From contig JAEZDX010000334.1 of NCBI GenBank assembly GCA_023417975.1, forward strand, positions 1 through 6,304: a DNA stretch of 6,304 bases, written 5' to 3'. The position numbers and the translations under genes were made by a program. The DNA comes from Bacillota bacterium (GTDB lineage: Bacteria; Bacillota; Clostridia; Clostridiales; Clostridiaceae). Under the pieces are notes generated by a model. That model saw only the letters and a list, made by a program, of their open reading frames with translations, ran no database searches and was not told the DNA's origin. Shown here piece by piece: positions 1 through 5,613 of the stretch (position 1 is its first letter; every line of letters starts with the position of its first letter).

Positions 1-1434
1 GCCCTTATAATGTTGTGCCGCGCCTTCGTAATGTACTAATCTTGAATTATCCCTTTTGCCGGTCCATTGAGCCATGGCAATATGGTTTGCATCATAACCC
101 GATTCATTTCCCATAGACCAAATGATAACGGAAGGGTGATTTTTATCCCTTTCCACCAATCTCTCTGCTCTATCCAAAAAAGCCTTTCTCCATTCATGAT
201 CCTTTGTTAAGGCATGGAAGGCACCTTCTTTCCATCCCCCTGCGCTGCACACTCCGTGGCATTCCAAATCGGCTTCATCTATGACATAAAAACCATATTC
301 ATCACACAAATCCAAAAAACGGGGGTCATTAGGATAATGTGAGGTTCTTATAGCATTAACATTATGACGTTTCATTAGCATAAGGTCTTTTTTCATATGA
401 TTTAGCGGAATAGCTTGCCCGAATTCCGGATGGGAATCATGATGGTTCACACCTTTTAACTTTACCGCTCTGCCGTTAATGGTGAACACACCACCTGCCA
501 CTTCAATCTTCCTAAATCCAATGTTAAAAAGAAGTATCTCTTCGCCGCTGTAAACAAATAATTTATACAAGTATGGTTTTTCTGCATTCCATAACACCGG
601 CTTGTCTATTTTCAGCACTACATTGCCTTTTTCATCTATATGCTCTCTGCCTTCAGCAACCTTTTCACCTTCAGCATCTCTTAGTTCTACTGCCACATCG
701 CAGCTTCCTACAGTTTCTATTTCGCATTTCAATGAAGCTGTACTAAAGTCTACAGCCAGCTCCTGCCTACTGAATACATCTACAACATGTGCCTCGTCTC
801 TGGCCAGTAAATACACATCTCTAAATATTCCTGAATAACGCCATTGATCTTGATCCTCCAGATAGGTTCCGTCGCACCACTTAAGTACAAGCACAGCTAT
901 TTTATTCTTTCCGCTTCTTACAAATTTAGTAACATCAAACTCTGCAGGCATTCTGCTTCCTTGGCTGTAGCCTACAAACATACCGTTAATCCAAACATAG
1001 AAGCATGAATTTACTCCTTCAAAAACTACATATTTTGATTTACCATCCCAGTTTTCACCAACATTAAATTCTCGCACATATGTACCTGCGGGATTTTCAT
1101 TAGGCACAAAAGGAGGATCATAGGGAAAAGGATAATCTATGTTTGTATAATTGCATTTATCATAGCCTTTTACCTGCCAGCAAGAAGGAACAATGAGATT
1201 GTCCCAATCTATAACAGAAGTATCTTCCTTATAGAAGGTGTCCTCTACCTGCTTTACGCTATTATAAAACTTAAACTTCCAGCTTCCATTCAAATTTTGA
1301 TAAAACGCGGAGGCTCCCCTCTTTCTTTGCAATGCATTTTCGGCATCGTCATAAGGTATATAATAGGATCTCGGTGTTAATCTGTTAACATGCATAACAT
1401 TTAAATCTTCCCAATATTTTTGAATATTTATCAT
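1..1434 (-). CDS. GH2 beta-galactosidase, LacZ-like (3' end outside window)
   Basis: Glycoside hydrolase family 2 enzyme, expected to cleave terminal beta-D-galactosides in the cytoplasm; no signal peptide or membrane segment is visible at the N-terminus (MINIQKYWEDLNVMHVNRLT). The frame is open for 478 codons to the window edge, against about 1000 residues in LacZ, so roughly half is seen. Order: N-terminal jelly-roll sugar-binding domain (about 30-215), containing WCDGTYLEDQDQW with Asp188, then SGIFRDV; an Ig-like domain (about 217-315); the start of the TIM barrel (from about 320) with GVNHHDSHPEFG (His332, like LacZ His357), the GH2 signature NVNAIRTSHYP (358-368, His366 like LacZ His391), DEADLECHG (Glu391 and His393, like the LacZ magnesium ligands) and WSMGNESG, where Glu444 is the acid/base catalyst (LacZ Glu461). 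The nucleophile glutamate lies beyond the window. ATG 1432-1434 is chosen because GAGGTG (1441-1446) lies 6 nt upstream. It has its own promoter. Family is sure; exact galactoside specificity is not. Confidence 0.93.
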   Translation of the reverse strand, partial: MINIQKYWEDLNVMHVNRLTPRSYYIPYDDAENALQRKRGASAFYQNLNGSWKFKFYNSVKQVEDTFYKEDTSVIDWDNLIVPSCWQVKGYDKCNYTNIDYPFPYDPPFVPNENPAGTYVREFNVGENWDGKSKYVVFEGVNSCFYVWINGMFVGYSQGSRMPAEFDVTKFVRSGKNKIAVLVLKWCDGTYLEDQDQWRYSGIFRDVYLLARDEAHVVDVFSRQELAVDFSTASLKCEIETVGSCDVAVELRDAEGEKVAEGREHIDEKGNVVLKIDKPVLWNAEKPYLYKLFVYSGEEILLFNIGFRKIEVAGGVFTINGRAVKLKGVNHHDSHPEFGQAIPLNHMKKDLMLMKRHNVNAIRTSHYPNDPRFLDLCDEYGFYVIDEADLECHGVCSAGGWKEGAFHALTKDHEWRKAFLDRAERLVERDKNHPSVIIWSMGNESGYDANHIAMAQWTGKRDNSRLVHYEGAAQHYKG

Positions 1435-1440
1435 CTTAAT

Positions 1441-1446
1441 CACCTC
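1441..1446 (-). promoter_or_regulatory. Ribosome binding site of the GH2 gene
   Basis: On the minus strand this reads GAGGTG, 6 nt before the ATG at 1434. It fixes the start of the GH2 gene, which otherwise has no upstream in-frame start with a Shine-Dalgarno sequence. The same GAGGTGATT string precedes uxaA. Confidence 0.85.
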
Positions 1447-1468
1447 AATAAGATTTTTATATAAAATA

Positions 1469-1502
1469 ATCAGCTTAAAATATATAATTATTTTAAGCTG
1501 AT
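1469..1502. repeat. Perfect inverted repeat (14-bp arms, 6-nt loop), candidate operator
   Basis: ATCAGCTTAAAATA (1469-1482) is the exact reverse complement of TATTTTAAGCTGAT (1489-1502), separated by TATAAT. The repeat begins at the predicted transcription start of the GH2 promoter and ends about 23 nt before its ribosome binding site. That placement suits a repressor operator, or a hairpin at the 5' end of the GH2 mRNA. Only three of the 14 pairs are G-C and no clean U-run follows on the minus strand, so it is a poor candidate for a uxaA terminator, though this is not excluded. The sequence shows the symmetry; the role is inferred. Confidence 0.6.
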
Positions 1503-1508
1503 AATATA

Positions 1509-1537
1509 ATTATAGGTATTAATTTTAGGCGTGTAAA
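1509..1537 (-). promoter_or_regulatory. Sigma-A type promoter for the GH2 gene
   Basis: On the minus strand a -35 box TTTACA (1532-1537; five of six match TTGACA) is followed after exactly 17 nt by a perfect -10 box TATAAT (1509-1514). Transcription would begin near 1502, giving a leader of about 68 nt before the GH2 start codon. It implies that the GH2 gene can be expressed independently of the upstream uxaB-uxaA genes. AT-rich spacers produce chance matches, but the exact -10 and ideal spacing make this one better than average. Confidence 0.6.
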
Positions 1538-1590
1538 TCAAAGGATATTGATAAATATATAAGAATATTGAACAAACAGCTGTATTTTAT

Positions 1591-3078
1591 TTATAAAGTT
1601 ACACCATTTTTAAAAATGGATATTTCTCTTATATTATACTTTTCGTTGTTTGTATATTCTCCGCCGGCTACCTTTAATATATAGTTTATGAAGTCTTCCA
1701 ATACATCCTTCATATCAATATCTTCAACCAAGCTGCCTGCATTAAAATCTATCCAATGAGGCTTTAGTTTGTAAATTTGACTATTTGTAGATATTTTTAC
1801 AGTAGGAACAAAACTGCCGAAAGGAGTTCCTCTTCCTGTTGTAAAAAGCACCATATGACAACCGGAAGCTCCTAACGCTGTAGCAGCTACGAGATCATTT
1901 CCCGGGGCATTAAGGAGATTCAACCCCTTATTCTTCACTGCTTCTCCATAGCCCAGTACATCGATTACTTCTGCATTTCCGCATTTTTGTGTACATCCCA
2001 AGGACTTTTCTTCTAAAGTAGTTATTCCTCCCGCTTTGTTTCCGGGTGAAGGATTCTCATATATAGGCTGCTTATATTCCATAAAGTAACTTTTAAAATT
2101 GTTTATAAGCTTTACTATTCTATGAAATACTTCCTCGTTCTCCGCTCTATCCATAAGTATTTGCTCGGCACCAAACATCTCAGGAACTTCTGTCAATATT
2201 GTAGTTCCACCTGCGGCTGTTAAAAAATCCGAAAATACTCCCAGTAGAGGATTTGCAGTTATTCCCGATAAGCCATCCGACCCACCGCATTTAAGTCCGA
2301 TTTTGAGCTCAGCTATGGATATATCTTCTTTAGTGTCCTTTAACATATTTCCATATAGTTCACTTAAAAGCATTACCCCTTCGGATATTTCATCCGATAC
2401 TTCTTGTGCTGTCAAAAACTTTACTCTTTTTTTATTATAGCTTCCAAGCTTCTCCTTAAACGCTGAGATAGTGTTATTTTCACAACCAAGGCCAAGAACA
2501 AGTACTCCTCCGGCATTAGGATGCTTGACTATATCACCAAGGATTTTTACTGTGTTCTCATGATCCTCACCAAGCTGTGAACAGCCGTAATTATGCTTAA
2601 ATACTTGCACACTGTCTGCAGCGGATGGATTAACAGAGCTTTTAAAAGCCTTTATAATTTCATCAGCGATACCATTTACACAACCCACTGTAGGAACAAT
2701 CCATAATTCATTCCTGATTCCTACTTCTCCATTTTCTCTTCTATAGCCTTTAAATTTAAGGTCTGAAAGCTTCTTCTTTAATTGAACATTTTTTTTGCTA
2801 TAGCTATATTCACTTATACCTTTAAGATTTGTTGACATATTGTGACTATGAACAAGCGTACCTCCGGTTATATTGTTTGTAGCATGTCCTATAGGAAATC
2901 CGTACTTTATTATGTCTTTCCCGGTTTCCATGTCTTTTAATGCAATTTTATGTCCTCTTCCAATATCCTCTTTGACCTCTAAACTACTTCCATCTACTTG
3001 AAGTACTTGATTTCTCTTAATATCGGTTAAAGCTACAATCACATTATCCTTAGGATTTATCTTAATAAAGCTTCTCAC
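1591..3078 (-). CDS. uxaA: Altronate dehydratase (altronate hydrolase)
   Basis: Dehydrates D-altronate to 2-keto-3-deoxy-D-gluconate, the third step of bacterial D-galacturonate breakdown, in the cytoplasm; family members need a divalent metal such as iron. The 495 residues equal the usual UxaA length. An N-terminal SAF-like domain (about 1-90) carries GRGHKIAL, FPIGHAT and LVHSHN; the main UxaA/GarD domain follows, with GEVGIRNELWIVPTVGCVNG (117-136), HNYGCSQLGEDH (162-173), LGLGCENN, GLKCGGSDGLSGITANPLLG (261-280), NPSPGNKAGGITTLEEKSLG with GCTQKCG (342-367) and FTTGRGTPFGSFVPTVKIST (412-431). The start is GTG; its first G is the last base of the uxaB TAG stop codon, and GAGGTG (3084-3089) inside the uxaB end serves as ribosome binding site, so translation is probably coupled to uxaB. 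Galactarate dehydratase (GarD) is the related alternative, but the pairing with uxaB and the length favour UxaA. The frame is intact. Confidence 0.95.
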   Translation of the reverse strand: MRSFIKINPKDNVIVALTDIKRNQVLQVDGSSLEVKEDIGRGHKIALKDMETGKDIIKYGFPIGHATNNITGGTLVHSHNMSTNLKGISEYSYSKKNVQLKKKLSDLKFKGYRRENGEVGIRNELWIVPTVGCVNGIADEIIKAFKSSVNPSAADSVQVFKHNYGCSQLGEDHENTVKILGDIVKHPNAGGVLVLGLGCENNTISAFKEKLGSYNKKRVKFLTAQEVSDEISEGVMLLSELYGNMLKDTKEDISIAELKIGLKCGGSDGLSGITANPLLGVFSDFLTAAGGTTILTEVPEMFGAEQILMDRAENEEVFHRIVKLINNFKSYFMEYKQPIYENPSPGNKAGGITTLEEKSLGCTQKCGNAEVIDVLGYGEAVKNKGLNLLNAPGNDLVAATALGASGCHMVLFTTGRGTPFGSFVPTVKISTNSQIYKLKPHWIDFNAGSLVEDIDMKDVLEDFINYILKVAGGEYTNNEKYNIREISIFKNGVTL

Positions 3079-4526
3079 TAAATCACCTCATTAACAGCTT
3101 CTTTCATGCCTACCTTTTCTATTAAGGCTAAGTAATATGAAGTCAAGTCTGTAAGTCCTTCTATGCTATTAAGGTCAAGCTTCCAATTCCTTTCATAGCC
3201 TAGTACTTCTGTAACTATCTTTCTAATACCGGCTTCACTGCCATCATAATTGGACCAAAGTCCGCTATATAACTCCAATATGTCGTCATTATCAGATAGA
3301 GCTATCTTTTCTCCATTTCTATCTCCCTTGTAAAATTCTATTAATGCAGCAAGGGAGAATACAAGCCTCTTTGGCAGCTGCTTCTTTCTGTTATAAAATT
3401 CAATTAGTGACGGAAGCACTCTAGTCTCGTATTTTGACATTGAATTTAGTGATATGCTCATCAAATAATGCTTTATAAACGGATTCTTGAATCTTTCCAA
3501 AACCGCTCCGGCAAAGTACTCCAATTCTTCTTTAGGTAAATCAAGGGTTGGAATAATTTCTTCATACAAAGCACTTTGTACAAACTTTCCTAGAGTCTCG
3601 TGTTCTACAGTCTCTTTTACAGTATCAATTCCATACATATATGAAACAGGTACCATAGTAGTATGAGCTCCATTTAAAATTCTAACCTTTCTTGTCTTAT
3701 ACGGAGTTAAATCTTTTACAAATAATACATTTAATCCGGCTTTGTCAGCAGGGAATTCATTTTTAACTTCTTCAGGTGCTTGTATTACCCATAAGTGAAA
3801 ATGTTCACCTTCAACTACCAAGTTATCTTCATATCCTAATTCCTTTGAAATAGCCTCCATTTTATCTCTTGGGTATCCCGGAACTATTCTGTCTACAAGG
3901 CTATCGCAGAATATATTGGCACTAAGCACCCAATTCTTAAATTCTTCTGTAAGCTTCCATAAATCACAGTACTTTATTATAGCTTTTTTAAGCTTTTCTC
4001 CATTTTTATCTATAAGTTCACAAGGTATTACTATAAGCCCTTTATCTTCTGCTCCGTTAAAGGTCTTAAATCTCTCATACAAAAAAACTGTCAGTTTGCC
4101 GGGATATGTTTTTTGAGGCGTTAACTCTAATTTATCTTCTGCATCAAAAGCAATTCCCGCTTCTGTAGTATTTGATATGACAAATCTAAGTTCAGGATTT
4201 CTTGCTACCTTCATATATTCATCATAATTTTCATAAGGATTAATTCCCCTACTTATTGAATCGATTATAGTATGCTCACTGACTGTTTTCCCGTCCTTTA
4301 TACCATTTAAATACACGGTGTATAAACCCTCTTGCTCGTTAACCTTACTTACCATGCCATGTTCTATTGGTTGTACAACTACTACTCCTGAGTTAAAGCC
4401 GCACTTCTTATTCATATTGTAAATTATCCAGTCTACGAAGGCTCTTAAAAAATTGCCTTCTCCAAATTGAATTATTCTTTCCGGATACAGATTAACATTC
4501 TCTATCTCTTTTCTATTCAGCTTCAT
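3078..4526 (-). CDS. uxaB: Tagaturonate reductase (altronate oxidoreductase)
   Basis: NADH-dependent reduction of D-tagaturonate to D-altronate in the cytoplasm, second step of the hexuronate route. It belongs to the long-chain mannitol dehydrogenase family: a Rossmann-type N-terminal domain opening with IIQFGEGNFLRAFVDW (18-33, nucleotide-binding loop FGxGNFLRAF), VISNTTEAGI (116-125), and a C-terminal helical catalytic domain with KVRILNGAH, where Lys280, Asn285 and His288 have the K-x4-N-x2-H spacing of the family's catalytic residues. The length of 482 residues matches UxaB (about 483). ATG 4524-4526 is supported by GAGGAG (4536-4541) 9 nt upstream. It ends with TAG overlapping the uxaA GTG by one base, so the two form a translationally coupled pair. 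The close paralogue fructuronate reductase (UxuB) is the main alternative; the motif context and linkage to uxaA rather than uxuA favour UxaB. No promoter could be called with confidence in the upstream spacer. Confidence 0.93.
   Translation of the reverse strand: MKLNRKEIENVNLYPERIIQFGEGNFLRAFVDWIIYNMNKKCGFNSGVVVVQPIEHGMVSKVNEQEGLYTVYLNGIKDGKTVSEHTIIDSISRGINPYENYDEYMKVARNPELRFVISNTTEAGIAFDAEDKLELTPQKTYPGKLTVFLYERFKTFNGAEDKGLIVIPCELIDKNGEKLKKAIIKYCDLWKLTEEFKNWVLSANIFCDSLVDRIVPGYPRDKMEAISKELGYEDNLVVEGEHFHLWVIQAPEEVKNEFPADKAGLNVLFVKDLTPYKTRKVRILNGAHTTMVPVSYMYGIDTVKETVEHETLGKFVQSALYEEIIPTLDLPKEELEYFAGAVLERFKNPFIKHYLMSISLNSMSKYETRVLPSLIEFYNRKKQLPKRLVFSLAALIEFYKGDRNGEKIALSDNDDILELYSGLWSNYDGSEAGIRKIVTEVLGYERNWKLDLNSIEGLTDLTSYYLALIEKVGMKEAVNEVI
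3084..3089 (-). promoter_or_regulatory. Ribosome binding site of uxaA, inside the uxaB end
   Basis: GAGGTG on the minus strand forms most of the last codons of uxaB (Glu-Val-Ile-stop) and lies 5 nt before the GTG start of uxaA. It decides the non-ATG start: no ATG lies close by in frame and the conserved N-terminus begins right after the GTG. Confidence 0.85.
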
Positions 4527-4559
4527 AATATTACACTCCTCTTATTATCATATCGCTAT

Positions 4560-4657
4560 ATATATCGCATAAAATCTATTACATTCTGCTTACACAAAAA
4601 ATCCGTGAACATTGGATTTTTCGCTGGGCACAATGTAAGATTTTTAGTGCGATATAT
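4560..4657. repeat. 98-nt imperfect palindrome between the amidohydrolase gene and uxaB
   Basis: The ends are a perfect 10-bp inverted repeat, ATATATCGCA (4560-4569) and TGCGATATAT (4648-4657). Inward, the arms stay similar with small gaps: TAAAATCT faces a copy of AGATTTTTA, and TACATT (4580-4585) faces AATGTA (4632-4637). The centre is a separate 8-bp hairpin, AAAAATCC (4597-4604) with GGATTTTT (4614-4621), around a 9-nt loop. The whole could fold, as RNA or single-stranded DNA, into one long interrupted hairpin that fills most of the spacer. It encodes no protein. Possible roles are a small non-autonomous mobile repeat (MITE-like), an mRNA processing or stability element that sets uxaB-uxaA levels apart from the upstream genes, or a weak attenuator. 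No target-site duplication longer than TA is evident. Confidence 0.6.
4596..4621 (-). terminator. Weak terminator-like hairpin within the spacer palindrome
   Basis: Read on the minus strand, AAAAATCC, a 9-nt loop, then GGATTTTTT form an 8-bp stem whose 3' arm is itself a run of six T. It sits 41 nt after the amidohydrolase stop codon. The stem has only two G-C pairs, so full termination is unlikely; partial termination or pausing is the most that can be suggested. Confidence 0.25.
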
Positions 4658-4661
4658 GTAA

Positions 4662-5588
4662 TTAATCCTCAACCATATTTTTCACATACACAGGTTTTTG
4701 CAGAGAATTAAATCCATAGAACTTCACGGCATTCTCACCTAGAAATTTCGATTTTTCTACTTCACTTAGTTCTTTAGTTTTTGTAATAAAATCAAAAGCC
4801 ATATTATAGGTTATTGCTGTCATTGTCCTTGGATAGTCCGAGCCCCACATTAGCTTATCTATTCCTACCAGCTCAATTGCTCTTTTTATCGCTTCAATTG
4901 CACCATTATATGGATAAAACTCATTATGAAATAGCCAAGTTATTCCGCCTGATTCAATCATTACATTTTTATTTTCTGCAAGAAATATCTGACTCTCCCA
5001 ATTTGGCCGATTAACCATTCCAAAATGACCTATTGCAATTTTAAGCTTAGGAAACGTGGAAATAATAGTCTTCATTTCTTCTACCTGCATGTCACCTTCT
5101 GCAAGATCAATGGAAAGTATTACTCCTTTTTGTTCCATAATGTCAAAAGCCTTGAGCATTTCATCTTCAGTAAGATAAACTCTTTCATTGTTCCATATGA
5201 GCCTTTGAGCCGGTATTTTGATACAGTCAAAGCTTCCATTGCACATATCTGAAACATCTTTCAAATATCCCGGCTTTCTGAAATCCGTCATGCCGCATAT
5301 TTTGAATCTATCAGGATATTTGCTTTTAACTTTCAAAAGATATTCATTTTGATTGCCATCTATATATTCTTGTGTTATGACCGCTGCGGATACACAGCCA
5401 TAGTCCATATTAGCTAAAAAAACCTCTGCAGTATTACTACCGTCAATCATATATGGAGGCATCATTTGTCTTATACCTCCCTGAAAAGCAGCCCTGCCGC
5501 CTCCAAGACTTTTCACCTCAGTGTTATCCACTTCGCCTTTAAGTTCCTTCCATAGATGAGCATGAGCATCAATAATTAAATATGACAT
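4662..5588 (-). CDS. Amidohydrolase_2 family hydrolase, possible sugar lactonase
   Basis: Metal-dependent hydrolase with an amidohydrolase TIM barrel, 308 residues, cytoplasmic. Visible family marks are IDAHAHLW (6-13, His9 and His11 of the HxH metal pair on strand 1), IKIPAQ (123-128), IAIGHFG (185-190... His188) and WGSDYPRT (248-255, Asp251, the catalytic acid of the last strand). Where many amidohydrolases have a histidine on strand 5 there is LSIDLAEG with Asp161, a pattern also seen in the lactonase branch (COG3618) that contains L-fuconolactonase, L-galactonolactonase and LigI. The sugar-acid genes on both sides suggest a sugar-lactone substrate, but this is inference; the ACMSD-like branch (COG2159) is the alternative. 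ATG 5586-5588 is preferred, as AAAGGAG (5597-5603) lies 8 nt before it; an in-frame TTG at 5606 would place that site inside the gene. It starts 25 nt after the dehydrogenase stop codon, so the two are probably cotranscribed. Confidence 0.85.
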   Translation of the reverse strand: MSYLIIDAHAHLWKELKGEVDNTEVKSLGGGRAAFQGGIRQMMPPYMIDGSNTAEVFLANMDYGCVSAAVITQEYIDGNQNEYLLKVKSKYPDRFKICGMTDFRKPGYLKDVSDMCNGSFDCIKIPAQRLIWNNERVYLTEDEMLKAFDIMEQKGVILSIDLAEGDMQVEEMKTIISTFPKLKIAIGHFGMVNRPNWESQIFLAENKNVMIESGGITWLFHNEFYPYNGAIEAIKRAIELVGIDKLMWGSDYPRTMTAITYNMAFDFITKTKELSEVEKSKFLGENAVKFYGFNSLQKPVYVKNMVED

Positions 5589-5596
5589 AGTAGCTG

Positions 5597-5603
5597 CTCC
5601 TTT
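5597..5603 (-). promoter_or_regulatory. Ribosome binding site deciding the amidohydrolase start
   Basis: AAAGGAG on the minus strand, 8 nt before ATG 5588. A longer reading from TTG 5606 would add six residues (MKGAAT) encoded by this very site, so the TTG start is rejected. Confidence 0.85.
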
Positions 5604-5613
5604 CAAGTTACAA

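Noticed and set aside
602..838. Plus-strand open frame of 78 codons
   Set aside because: Antisense to the GH2 Ig-like domain; Ser/Thr-rich composition is what the complement of that coding strand gives.
1469..1502. Palindrome as the rho-independent terminator of uxaA
   Set aside because: The stem has only three G-C pairs and no clean T-run follows on the minus strand; its place at the start point of the GH2 promoter fits an operator better.
4580..4600. Possible catabolite-responsive element (cre) upstream of uxaB
   Set aside because: The minus-strand TGTAAGCAGAATGTA lacks the central CG and the symmetric CA end of the cre consensus.
4467..4661. Plus-strand open frame of 64 codons across the uxaB start and spacer
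   Set aside because: It overlaps the uxaB start region and the palindrome, and its sequence resembles no protein I recognise.
5589..5606. TTG start giving a six-residue longer amidohydrolase
   Set aside because: The extension encodes the AAAGGAG ribosome binding site of the ATG at 5588, and the conserved family sequence begins right after that ATG.
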